Shown: positions 9,876-20,800 of the stretch, piece after piece | Position numbering within the stretch: position 1 is the first letter of the stretch | Layout of the letters: each line of letters starts with the position of its first letter | Assembly (NCBI GenBank): GCA_021292165.1 | Contig: CM037885.1 | Span: 6,877,042 to 6,941,041 of the forward strand | From: Shinisaurus crocodilurus | Taxonomy: Eukaryota; Chordata; Lepidosauria; Squamata; Shinisauridae | Reading direction: 5' to 3' | DNA length: 64,000 nucleotides | Program-made: the position numbers and the translations under genes | Notes under the pieces: model-generated | The model's input: the letters and a program-made list of their open reading frames with translations, nothing else | The model's database searches: none | What the model was told of the DNA's origin: nothing

Positions 9876-9893
9876 TGGTGGCAGCGCTGGGAT

Positions 9894-10070
9894 ATTTTGG
9901 CCTGTGGCTCACGCTGGCTCAGCTTGTCTGAGCGTGGAAAGCTAAGCAGGGTCAAGCCTGGTTATTACTTGGATGGGAGACCCCTCCTCCAGTTTCCTGC
10001 ATTGAGCAGGGGGTTGGACTCGATAGCCTTGTAGGCTCCTTCCAACCCTATGATCTATGAAATCTATGAA
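9894..10070 (+). mobile_element. SINE with 5S rRNA-like head and CR1-like tail, inserted just after the PBS
   Basis: The head reads GAAAGCTAAGCAGGGTCAAG followed by CTTGGATGGGAGACC, which matches the internal promoter half of vertebrate 5S rRNA. The tail reads GGGGGTTGGACTCGATAGCC then short ATCTATGAA repeats, as in CR1 3' ends. Unit 2 (about 41235) has no SINE at this position, so the insertion followed the duplication or was lost there. Confidence 0.85.
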
Positions 10071-10158
10071 TAGCCGTGGTTAATGGACGGAACTTCTAGA
10101 GCCTAGGGGAGGCTAGCTGATTGCAGTAAAGGGTTAGTCAGTGGATCATAGCCTGAGC

Positions 10159-11175
10159 ATGAGCAAAGAAAGTCAGGAGCAGTTGGTGGTCACCCCAAAA
10201 ACTCCCGGAGGGGGGGCATGTCTCCATGGCAGCCTGGAGGGTGCGACCAGCCAAGGCAGGCACAGCCGTGCCCCTATCGCCCAGAGGGGGACCTAGCCAG
10301 TGGGGCCCCATCGTTACGGTCACCAGCCCAGGAGAGGGGGATGGCGGCGAAGATGCCGATCTAGGAGAAGACCCCGCGGACGGAGACGCTGGCGGAGCCT
10401 TAGGTGGGGAGGGTGAAGACGCGTTTGCTCCCCAACTAAATTGGCACCAGACCAGGGAGTGGATGAAGTATCATCACGAGATGCTCCGGATGCAGTTAGA
10501 GCTGGCCAAGGTGACTGCTGGCAATGGAGGGGGGGAGCAATCTCCCCCAAACCCCGAAGTGGGATAGGAAGCAATTCCCCACTTACAAACCCGGGCAGGA
10601 CGTGCTGATCTTCTTTACGTTGTTTGAAGCGGCTTGCCAAGAGCAGCGGGTGCCGGACAACCAATGAATGTCCACCCTGCGGACGCAGGTCAGCGGGGAG
10701 CTAGCTGACCTCCTGGGGATCCACACGCAAAAGGCCCCTTTGGACTATGATGCTTTCAAGGAAGCCGTGAGGCGGCGTTTTGCGCTCACGGCTGAACATT
10801 GCCGCGTTAAGTTCCGGCGGGGGTGACCTCTCACCGGAGAGACTTATGCATCCTGGGTGGCGCAGCTGGGGCAAGTTTGGGATGCATGGATCGGGGCCGC
10901 CGGGGTGATAAATCTGGCGGAGGTAAGGGAGCTCATGCTCCAGGAGCAGTTCTTCTTGACCATCCCAGAAGAACTAGCCACTGCCATGCGGGACCAGAAT
11001 CCCCCCACCTGCTGGGATGCAGGGAACTTGGCAGATCAGATGGGGTTGTACTGTCAACCCAAGGCACACCGGGTGAGCCATCCTAGTTCAGGTGGGGGAA
11101 AGGGAAGCACGGAGAAGAGCGTTCCCAAGCCCCGGGAGGAGACTCCAGCTTGGAATCCTCCAGTCCCACAAATTA
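10159..11175 (+). pseudogene. SCAN-like gag of Gmr1-like Ty3/Gypsy element, broken
   Basis: Starting from ATG 10159 (MSKESQEQLVV), coding similarity continues in several frames. The clearest part is in the 10857 frame, with a SCAN-like helical region (EVRELMLQEQFFLTIPEELA, then AGNLADQM) and a basic proline-rich tail. The SCAN domain of vertebrate zinc-finger proteins is thought to derive from gag of Gmr1-like elements, which fits the LTR family here. Frame changes near 10570 and 10826 show it is dead. The pol genes and 3' LTR are absent; from about 11200 the sequence returns to PRSS16-paralogue intron. Confidence 0.75.
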
Positions 11176-11254
11176 TGAGATCTGTACATTTCCGCAGTCC
11201 TTTGTCAGATGCCCAAGCGAGTAACCATAAAAGAGCAAGTTGCTATTTCAGATT

Positions 11255-12307
11255 GACACTGTGACACAATGAGATTTCTTATCATCGGGACGTGGACCTA
11301 TCCATCTGCAGAAATGTGTCAAGATTTTCCTTATTTAGGCACGCTAAGAAGATAGCCGGATACTCACCTGGGACAACAGAGCTGGAAAACGTTAGCCCGT
11401 GGAATGGCATGGTCTGGAATTTTCTCTTGCAAGAATAAGTAGTGGCTAGGAGAGATTCAGGAAGTACCACCAAGCAGGTCTGTGTCTGATCAGTGCTGGG
11501 ATGGGAGACACTTAAGAACTCCTTGAACGTTGCCTTGAGTTCCATGGTGGAAGGAAGACGAGACATGGCTGTTTTATTGACTCCTGTGCTGTTGTATTGT
11601 TTTGCATTATATTGTATTTTATTCTTTTAAATATTTGTATTGTATTTTTATATTTTAACTGCCTTTTAAAATGGCATGTTAGTTTTTGAAGAGTGCAATC
11701 CCATGCAGGTTAAGACAGAAAAAAGTCCAACAACCCCCAGCACTCCACAGTCAGCATTGCTGGCTGGGGAATGCTGGGAGTTGTAGGACTTTTTTTCTGT
11801 CTAAACATGTGTGGGATTGCACCCTTAACTGCCTGTAATCTGCCCAGAGAACATTAGTTTTTGGGGTGGATTAGAAATGTACTAAAAGTACAGTTAGTAT
11901 TCAGATATTGTAGAACAGGGGTTCTCAACCGGGGGGGGGGGGATTTTAGGGTTTGGGGGGAATTGGGACCAGAGACTCAAACTGTTGGAATACTGATCTT
12001 TCTACAAATTACAATTCTACAGCTTGTACATAATCTACAGGACATCACACCTTATTGTATGGCACAGATTAAGTCAGACAATCTTGGAAAGGGGGGAACG
12101 ACATTCTGACATATGGTGAAGAGGGTGCGTGGGGCAAAAAAGGTTGAGAACCACGGCTGTAAAATATATTCAGGGAATGGTCTGTCACGGTGAGTTCTGG
12201 GAAGAGATTGGCCATATCATGGCCAAGGGGACATAGAGCATCCTCTGTTAACTGCAGTAAAATATGTGGCCAACCCTGGTTTTCTTTCTCCCCCCACACC
12301 CCCCCAG
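11255..12307 (+). pseudogene. PRSS16: Intronic remains of an upstream PRSS16 paralogue (intron 10/11-like)
   Basis: The stretch 11255-11470 (CAATGAGATTTCTTATCATC ..., GGATACTCACCTGGGACAAC ...) is clearly related to intron 10 of the intact gene (31840-31990 and 32205-32290). The part from 11475 (CTTGAGTTCCATGGTGGAAG) matches intron 11 (about 34250). The exon 11 that should lie between them is absent in unit 1. The region also holds a MITE at 11692-11826. Confidence 0.6.
11692..11826. repeat. Palindromic MITE (GTGCAATCC...AGACAGAAAAA family)
   Basis: The arms AGTGCAATCCCATGCAGGTT and GTGTGGGATTGCACCC are inverted, and the inner arms read AGACAGAAAAAAGTCC and GGACTTTTTTTCTGTCT. Related copies lie at 12714-12815, 15877-16001, 47536-47668, 48558-48655 and 50427-50551. 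Confidence 0.75.
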
Positions 12308-12370
12308 CAAATCATGGTCCAGGTTGGTGAGTGGCTGGAATTAGCGAGAAAGATGCATCAAGACATCTGA
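12308..12370 (+). pseudogene. PRSS16: Terminal coding exon of an upstream PRSS16 paralogue (unit 1)
   Basis: A polypyrimidine tract and CCCCCAG acceptor precede 21 in-frame codons (QIMVQVGEWLELARKMHQDI then TGA). This aligns with the last exon of the intact gene (RISTQVGKWLKLARKRQQAG). The phase (0) and length (63 bases) are the same. No other coding exon of this paralogue survives nearby, so it is an orphan end of an older tandem copy. The downstream 3' UTR-like sequence (12371-12600) is also related to the 3' flank of the intact gene at 35353-35650. Confidence 0.8.
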
Positions 12371-12700
12371 GTGGCCAGACAGGAAGAGGCATCACAGAAT
12401 GTCTTTTAATCACTGGGGAACTGACTTTTCCGTCAAATCATTATGCCTTGAATTCTTTTTTTTTTTTACACTTTATTTTCTAAATATAGATTTTTAAAAA
12501 GAAATACAATTGATTCATCCTTGTTGATATTGTGATGTTCTGTTGCCGAAGCCATTATCTGTGTGGAAGGAGGATGGAGTGGGAATAATAAGGGTTGCCA
12601 TTTCTTCTTTAACCAGCCTAGCTCCTCTGCTACTAACTCCAGAATATGCAGAGATGCAGGTCTTCATTTCAGTTGGGATATTAAGCCAAAGACCTCACAG
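12371..12700 (+). other. 3' UTR-like flank of the upstream PRSS16 paralogue
   Basis: The segment GTGGCCAGACAGGAAGAGGC ... ATACAATTGATTCATCC ... GTGTGGAAGGAGGATGG mirrors, in the same order, the sequence after the stop of the intact gene (35353-35645). No gene other than this flank is visible. Confidence 0.55.
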
Positions 12701-12713
12701 GATAGGTGGCTTA

Positions 12714-12815
12714 GGGTGCAATCCTATGCAAGGCAAGTTTAGACAGAAAAACTGGCTGGCTGGGGCACGCTGGGAGTTGCAGGCCCCTTTTTCTGTCTAA
12801 ACTTGCATAGGATTC
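12714..12815. repeat. Palindromic MITE
   Basis: The arms GGTGCAATCCTATGCAAG and CTTGCATAGGATTC, with inner AGACAGAAAAACTGG against TTTTTCTGTCT. Unit 2 counterpart at about 48558-48655. Confidence 0.75.
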
Positions 12816-12959
12816 GGCCTTTATTTGGTTTAGAGAGTGGGAGACCATTGAGCAGGCTCTGGGTGGTCCAGCTGGTGAAGTGGAGATCACTGGCCACAAT
12901 ACATCAGGGAAACAAGGCCAGAAAGGAGAGAGTTGGTGGAAGAGGCAACAGTGATGTAA

Positions 12960-13570
12960 TATATATTAGCCTGACTAATAACTGGGACCAGAAGGTCAGA
13001 ACATACAACACCAATTCTGGCCCGCTTGCATTGGCTGCCTGTATGCTTCCAAGCCCAATTCAAGGTGCTGGTTTTAACCTATCAAGCCTTACACGCCATG
13101 GGACCGCAATACCTGACAGAGGACCTCTCCTAACCTGAGTCTGCCCAGGCACTATGGTCAACATCTGAGGCCTTCCTCTGAGTGCCACCTCTGAGGGAAG
13201 CTCGGAGGGTGGCAACAAGAGAGAGGGCCTTGTCAGGGGTGGCCCCCCATTTATGGAATGCTTTTCCCACTGAAGCCCACCTGGCACCATCTTTGCTATC
13301 CTTTCAGCGCCAGGTTAAGACTGCCCTCTTCTCCGAGGCGTTTAATGGCATTTAAAGGTGATGGGGCATTTATGTCAGCTGCTTTTAACCAGTCTAGTTG
13401 TACTAAAATTGTTGTAGCTGTTAAAAAATTAATAAAATTAAGTTTTGTATATGGAGGGGAAAAATGCGTTTGCCATTTTTACTGTATTTGTGCACTGTGT
13501 TTTCTGAATGGTTGTGAACCGTCCAGAGAGCTTCGGCTATTGGGCAGTATAGAAATGAAATGAAATAAAT
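12960..13570 (+). mobile_element. L2-type LINE 3' end
   Basis: The translation contains LALAACMLPSPIQG in one frame and HWLPV-like, ALHAMGPQYLTEDLS and APHLWNAFP-like pieces in others. These are the late part of L2/Rex-type ORF2, with several frame breaks. The end is GAACCGTCCAGAGAGCTTCG ... AAATAAATAAATG, a typical L2-type tail. Copy in unit 2 at 48790-49395. Confidence 0.7.
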
Positions 13571-13879
13571 AAATGCCTATTCGCAAAATGACCACCATGG
13601 TGGGCACGGCCAGTCACAAAACGCCCATTTCCCAGAAGGCAAACGGGTGGCACTAAAAGAAAAGTTAACTTGCCCAAGACCTTAAGTAGAAGGCGGCAGA
13701 GGGGTGGGGTGGGGTGGGCGCTGAGCCCCAAAACGCAAAAGCCGCCTGCTCCAATCCCCATTTCACAGAAGGCAAGAAACTTTGCCAAGCAACTGAGGAG
13801 AAAGGAGGGCCCCGCATGCAAAATCACACATTTGCCCCTGCGACGAGCAACAAAATTCTCAGTTCACGGAAGGCAAACT
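13571..13879. other. Unit-1-specific stretch with short repeated phrases, no gene seen
   Basis: Phrases such as CCCAGAAGGCAAACG, CACAGAAGGCAAGAAAC and CACGGAAGGCAAACTGG recur imperfectly. Together with the following 140 bases, this stretch is missing in unit 2, where 13558 is joined directly to the equivalent of about 14020. I see no convincing coding sequence. Confidence 0.4.
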
Positions 13880-14110
13880 GGAGATGCCCGCCCATGCGGT
13901 CACCTGCGCCGCACCCATCGTATCCTGCGCGGCCCAGATCGGGTTCTTCGCTCAGGACGGAGACGCCAGCAGAAGATTTGGGCGCGCCTGTGGCGCCACC
14001 TCGCGGTGGGAATTCTTGCGGGTCCATTTATGCGGATCGTGGTCGCGTCGCGCTTCCGTTCCTGTGTGAGCGGCCGTGATTTGCCTCCCTCTTTTGGTTC
14101 TTACAGCAAC
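13880..14110 (+). promoter_or_regulatory. CpG-rich segment upstream of PRSS16 (possible promoter or CpG island remnant)
   Basis: The segment is dense in CpG (GGTCACCTGCGCCGC, ATCCTGCGCGGCCCAG, TGGGCGCGCCTGTGGCGCC, GTCGCGTCGCGC) in contrast to its surroundings. It lies 0.7-0.95 kb upstream of the PRSS16 start codon. Unit 2 keeps only the right part (about 49395-49500). No core promoter motif can be assigned. Confidence 0.35.
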
Positions 14111-14232
14111 GCTGGCGACCCGCAGAACATTAGATCTGCCCTGCTAGTGTTCCCCCACCCCAAACGCCGATCTCTTTGCCGTTGCCAACTTTTCTACCGG
14201 CTTTGCTCCTCTGCCTTTAGGAGAGCAGCCCC

Positions 14233-14254
14233 ACGTGTGTGTGTGTGTGTGTGT
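14233..14254. repeat. (GT)n microsatellite
   Basis: About ten GT units followed by a TATTTTTTATTTTG run. Unit 2 has lost it (about 49625). Confidence 0.8.
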
Positions 14255-14639
14255 ATTTTTTATTTTGAATTTTAGAATCCATAAAAATAAAATACCAAGA
14301 ACAAGACAAACCAAGAACCAAAGAGGCATACACTACAGAAACAAAACAACATTAAACTAAAAAGTACTTCCGATTTCTCCACAACCAAGTATAAGTAACA
14401 TCAGATATTCTATATTCTATTCTATAGCTGTATTTATTTATTTTTAATCAGGGAGGATCTTTTCCCGGACAAGAGAACAAAAGATTTTCCAGGCTGCTAT
14501 TAAAGGCACAGGATCGGGTGTTGTTGGTTTAAAAAAAAACAAAACAACAACAAACAAACTTGGGAATCGTACAGGAAAAAGAAAAAAAAGAGAGTGAGTG
14601 AGTGAGTGAGACTTTTGAACCACTTGCTAAAGTCCTCCC

Positions 14640-14834
14640 GAGACAACCTTGCAGGGAGGGCCCACCTACAGTAGTGGGAGGGGCAGCACATGGGTAGCCG
14701 GTCGGTCATGTGAGCGGTGGGGAGTTTTTAAACTGGTGTGCGGGTGTGTGTTTGTTCTGTTTCCTTTCCTTTCCCCCATTTCTGAAGAGACTTCCCGCCA
14801 GATCCTGCTCCTTTGGCCCACAGGGGGCTGAGAA
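14640..14834 (+). promoter_or_regulatory. Proximal 5' flank and 5' UTR of PRSS16
   Basis: This flank is nearly identical in unit 2 (49845-50038). It contains GGGGAGTTTTTAAACTGG (14717-14734, weak TATA-like) and a pyrimidine-rich stretch (TTTCCTTTCCTTTCCCCC) before the start codon. No transcription start site can be fixed from sequence alone. Confidence 0.35.
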
Positions 14835-17800
14835 ATGGGTTCCCTCCGGCTCTCCGGGGTGCTCTTGTTGCTCCTTGCGCTGCTGTCTCTGGCTCAGGCA
14901 GGTGAGTCTTCCTTCCCTCTTCTGTCCTGTCATTCGCCCCAAATCCTGGGCCCTTGGTGATGGTCTGCAAGAGGCCGGCAATCGTAGGGATGGGGACTCG
15001 GACTCCAGGACTCGACTCGGACTGAGTCCCCCATCTGACTCGAGTCCCACTCGAGTCCCACTATTTTTAATGGGACTTGAGACTCGACTCGGGACTCGAG
15101 ACCAAAGACTCCTCAACATCCCTGGGCTGTGCCAGAAGGAGTGGAGAGAAGTGCGATTGCTGGCAAAGATTTTATTTTTTAAAATCATTTCCCTAAAATG
15201 TAACCTTTCAGACATTTTGGGTTTGGCTGCCTCTGCCTGCCTGTTTGGAGTTCCCAGCCTCCTCTGCCTGCCTTAACCAGTTCCACAGTTTGAACTGTCC
15301 AAGACAAATGCCTCTGCCTGCCTGCCTGCTTTGGTGTTCCCTGCCTCCTCTGCCTGCCTGGTTATTTTTATTTTGGGTTTGTCTGCCTGGGCTGTTCTTG
15401 TCAAAATCAGTGGCAGAGTTTTGAAATAAAAAGGCACACTTGTGCCTAGAATTTATTTAAGCCACACATCTGAAGTAGCCTTACTTTGTTGGGAAAAACC
15501 CCCATTGATTTTAATAGGAACTCGTGGGGTCAGCTTTGGGAGTGACTCGTGACTTGTGAGTCCCCATTTTGGACCAAGGACTCGGACTCGAGACTCGGGT
15601 CCAAAGCCTCGTGACTCGACCCGTGACTCGAGACCAAGGACTCTTCAACACCCCTGCGGCAATGCTAGCAGGTGGTTCTTTTTCAATTTAGTGTTGCTGG
15701 CTGCCAGCGGCCACAAATTTTGAAGCGCAGGCGCTCATCCTGACAATCCCCATAGCCCAAGCAGAATCCAAAACTGCAGGCAGCGGTGTTGATCCATATC
15801 AACAACAAGCCAGTTCTAGCAGTTTCCATTTCCACCAGGAGCAGGCCTTTTGTAAAGCCAACAGGTCTTGTTGAGGTGCAATCCTATGCAAGTTTAGACA
15901 GGAAAAAGGCCTGCAACTCCCAGCATGCCCCAGCCAGCTGGCTGGACGTGCTGAGACTTGTAGGCCTTTTTTTCTGTCTAAACTCGCATAGGATTGCACC
16001 CTTCACAGCCCATTCAAGACCAAGCCAGCCCAAATTACTTTAAGAATTTATTGTTGTTGGGAAAATTCATTTCCTCCCAGCTACTGTGAGGATTGCGAAG
16101 CTCAGAGGGAACAGAGGCAATTATAAAAGAGTGCCAGCGCTGTAGCCCCAGCTCCACTATAGACTTCTGTTTTGGCTGTGAAAGTAAAATGAGCTGGATA
16201 GAATCAGACCAAAGATCCATCTAGCCCAGTACTCTGTTTCTGACAGTGGCTGGCTATATGGTTGGGGGAAGCCAGCAAGCAGGGTGGGAGAGCATCAGCC
16301 CCCCCCCATAACGTGTCCCAAACATAATGTGTTTGGAAGTAGAGTGCCATTTCGTACCAAAGTTCCATTTAGCTATCACTACTAAATGTTTCCCACCACC
16401 ACCACCACCACCACCACGCTGTTTCCCTTCTCTAATTTCCCTTTAATCTTATATTCCTTGTGAGGGGTACTGTAGCCCCCAACCAGGTCAAATAGCCCCA
16501 TGATTCCCCCCACCCCAGCAAGACAAATGGCAGATTTAGAGAGGCTATTTAGATTGGGAAAACAGCCCAGGGGGGGAAAGGGTTAGATTCCTTGCAGCAC
16601 AGAGTTCCGTGGATTAATTGTGCCGCATTTATTGCTAGTCAGTGAATAAAATTGACTTGGAATAAATTCGGTGCAATTAATCCATGGAACTCCGTGCTGC
16701 AAGGAATCTAACCTTTCCCCCCTGGGCTGTTTTCCCTGAGATACAAAGGAAATCAAAGATAGGCCAGTGCAGCTCTGTGGAAGAAGAAGGAAAAAAAATC
16801 CACAGTTGGGCAATCGCTTTCTTAGGAGTAACCAAAATGCCGCAATATATCTTAGGAGGTCTTGAGTTCTCCAGAACTCTTTATGAGGCTAGCTACTAGA
16901 GGCAAGAGATGGGGGAAGGCAGAAACAGAACAGTTCAAAGATTAGGCCAGATCATGCAGCCGCGATGTCTGCAATAGATGCTCAATTTCGAAATGAGTGA
17001 TTCATTTTTCTCCTCAGTCAGCATTCCCTGCGCCCCTCCCTGAGTTAAATAGCCCCAAATACTTAGGCTTTCCTTGTACGGAAGGGGCTCCAACATGGGA
17101 TGGAGATGCACGTGCCTGGAAAAGCTTCACCTGCTTAATTTCTGCCTTTTGGGGTCCTGCTATAGGCACAGGAGCAGGGCCAGTGAAAAGTTGGCAAAAC
17201 TTTTCCTATCAGAGGGATTCCAGTATTATTAATACCCATCTGTCTGTTGCTTCCCTCTGATCCTCCACCCCGGTGCAGACACAGATCCCAAGGCCGTGGT
17301 CTGAAGCAGGGGTCGGAAACCACCAGCCCATGGGCTGAAAGCCGCCCCCGGGGCCCTCCCATCTGACCCATGGGGTTGTCTCCTTGGCCTTGTTCTTTGT
17401 GCAACAGTTAAGCTACAGTAATACCTTGGATTGCCAGCATAATTCGTTCCGGAACTGTGCTTGTAATCCAAAACACTCTTATATCAAAGCGAGTCTCTGG
17501 CGGGCGTGAGCGGGGCCGATTTTGGCCCGCTCGAGGCGAGCAGTTGCATCCCTACGACTACTTGTATTGCAAGACGTCGCTTGTTTATCAAGTCAAAATT
17601 TATTTTAAAAATTTGCTTGTCTTGCAAAACGCTCTCAGACCAAGTTACATGCAATCCAAGGTATTACTGTACTTATTAACATCTCATTGCCTTTGGGGGA
17701 GTTGGGTTGCAGCTAGGGAGGGAAGAGTTAACTCTCTTCTCCCCGTGCGCTGTGACTACCCCCCCCCCAAATCCCAAGCCACAATTTAGGTATTTAAAAA

Positions 17801-20800
17801 AGCTTTTGCGAGTGCCAATGGGAGCTTTAAAAATACCTTACGTAATTGTTGTTGTTGGGGGCAGAACTGAGGAAGGGAGGCAGCTGGGGAGAGAAGGGAA
17901 GACAGAGAAAGTTGTGGGGGGGGGAGAGAAAGCAAGAAAAGGGGGCAGTGAGTGAACATGAGAGTGGGATGGTGAGAGGGGTGAGCACATGTGAGTGTCG
18001 TTGGAGGGGCTCCGAGCTCGCCCACCGCTGGCATGTGTCCGTGACAGATTTCTCCTGGAGGAATGCAGCCCTTGCAGGGTGGGAAGGATCCCCCAGTGCC
18101 AGGATGAGAGACCGCCTGGTAGGAACCCCACGCACACGCCACCTTGCACTCATGAGCAACAGGCAGACAGAAACTGTTTCCGTATTTATTTGTTGCATTT
18201 CTATTGTGCTTTTCTGGCACCAACCGAGGCGGTTTACAATCGATCAGAAAACAAAAACCCTAAACAAATGAAAACATAATAGAATGTGTGAAGAGAAAGC
18301 CTGACCACGCACTTGCTGAACCCTGACATACTTTCTCCCTTTTCGCTGTCACCCATTTCTCCCCGCCCCATCTCTCTGCATAATCCCCAGGGGGGCAAAG
18401 GGGTCGCAGTTCTGGGCAGACCGGTTTTACATCTCTACATCTACATACCCTCAATAGGACACATTTACATCTACCCTCAAGGAAGCGCATAAACATTCCG
18501 AAGGTGGGGAGCAGTCTCAAAGAGCTGCAGAGTACCCCAAAGTACCCAGGAGGCGCCACCACCCCGCTGGGCGGAACCAGCCCAACTGGTCATCAAGGGC
18601 GGAGAGGGGCGAGGGAGGGTAGAAAAAGCACGTCCTGGAAAACAAAGGGTTGTTGGGGACACGGTGCAGGCTCGCACGGATCAGGTCCCTGGCTCCGGTC
18701 AGGACCAAGCTACGCCCCAGGCCCGGAGACCGGCTACGGATGGCTACATTAGCTCAGTAAGCCAGATTCTTTGTTGTGAAGTTACTGCTCTGTATTACAC
18801 AAGCCTTCTACCTCGTATGTGTATTGAAGTCTTACACTTCAGTGACTTTTATGAACTCTGTTGTTTATAGTGTGAAATTCCTAGTAGTCTATTAGTTCCG
18901 CTCCATTAAAGGCGTTATAAACATAGCTGGCTCCTGCCTCAATACGATTCAGTGTCAATAGCTTGCCGCGGTTGAGTTTAAACTTCGCGGAAGCCGCAAA
19001 AAGGGCATTTTCTCAGTGCCGGTTAACCCTTTAATTCCCGAACTCACGCATAGGATTGGCCCCGGTCCTCCACAGAATGTTTAAAACAATTTTTTAAAAC
19101 TGTAACCAGGGTTTAAAAAGCAAAGTTAAAAAGTTGCATTTTCACCCCCTTCCTGAACGGAGAGAGAGAGTGGGGGCCAGTTGCAGCTCCAGAAGAAGCG
19201 CGTTCCTGAGTTTGGGAGCAACACAGCTTGTCTGAGTGTGGAAAGCTAAGCAGGGTCGGGCCTGGCTATTATTACTTGGATGGGAGACCCCTCCCCTAGT
19301 TTCCTGCATTGAGCAGGGGGTTGGACTCGATGGCCTTGTAGGCTCCTTCCAACTCTAAGATCTATGAAATCGGCTGTAGAGTCACGGGCCTCATGAGTAA
19401 TGCAGCCCCACTTGTGGGGAAAGCTGACCCTGTGCCTTCCCAGCCGCTAACAGGAAGAATTTCTGTGATCCCTCAGCAGCTTCTGCTTCTCCCTTTTCAC
19501 TGGAAGTTGCTCCTTGGAAGCAAGTCCCACTTGATGGAGAATCAGCAGACTGCTTGGGCTCCGTCCTGCCGGTTTCAGTTCTCCAAAGGCAGCCTTGACA
19601 TCACCTCCCATCCCCCCACAGAGGCTGGAAAGAGAGCTGAACGCTAGAGGCAAACACTTGCTCCTGGTGTACAGAGATATTTCTTTTCTCTCATTTTTGC
19701 ATTGGGTCAGTCAGCTTTGAATCGGTGCAAAAACCTGCTACGCCCCGAGTCCCCGCTCAGCCACGAAGTTCAGCCACGAAGTTCACCGGGTGACTGGGTT
19801 TGTTTGTTACAATAGCCGGCTAATGAAAGAGCCGATGGAATGTCTCTAAACTAGCCTCAGGGCTGGTGCTACCATTATTAGGCCAACTAAGCAGCTGCCT
19901 AGGGCGTAGGGCTAGAGGGGGCGCCAGAAACGCCATGGGGGAAAAAAAAAATACAGCACTAAAATGGGAGGGGTGTGTGCTAAATATCTGATCTTGCCTA
20001 GGGCACCAAACTGCCTTGCACCGGCCCTGACCAGCCTCATAAGCGCTCGCCACAGGCGACAAGGAATTGCATGCGGGCGAGTGAGCAGGATGGTAGAGGA
20101 GGGACAGAGACGGGGAGACCCGACTTCCAATCCCCACTCTGCCGCAAAGCTGACAGGGCGCCCTTGGGCCAGGCGCCCTCTCTCAGTCTAAGCCTACCTC
20201 ACAGCCTCACAGGGTTGTTGTGTAGATTAGATGAGGGGGAGAACAACGTATGCCGCCTCAAGCTCCTTGGAGGAGAGGTGGGATATAAACGTAATAGATA
20301 AAACAAATAAGGGCCGATCGGGGCCCAAGGCCTCATGCTGCCTGAGCCGCACAGGTCAAGGGGAACAGTACCCAAAGCCAGTCACGTTAGTTTGGCATCT
20401 CGGGGGGGGGGGGAGAAAAACCCTCCGCACAAGAATCTCCCCCCCCCCCCGCTTCCTGGCAGGCAAAATACAACAACAATAAATGAAAGATCTTGCTGGT
20501 CTTTTGTGACACCCAGAATCAGCTGCCTCACTCCACCTAATGGCAGGGCCAGCCCTGCAAGGTGCCACTCTAGACTCTGCTCTTTCACTTAGCTCATGGA
20601 AACTTGCAGAGTCCAGCACTGGCCAGGAATGCCTGACTTCGGCCATCTTTCTCTTCCCCCACCTCCAGTCAGAAATTTCTGGCTCTTGCGCCAGTACGTC
20701 CTGCAGGAGCAAGAGGAACACGCCGCCGTAGAAGCCTACGGCCGCTTGCAACGCCTGCCACGGGCGGACCCAGAGCCATGGCGCCGTCTTGAACGTGGCA

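Noticed and set aside
12308..12370. Alternative last exon of the intact PRSS16 gene
   Set aside because: It lies upstream of exon 1 on the same strand, so it cannot be used by that gene in normal cis-splicing.
19222..19290. A functional 5S rRNA gene
   Set aside because: Only the internal part of 5S is present and it is fused to a CR1-like tail; it repeats as a SINE.
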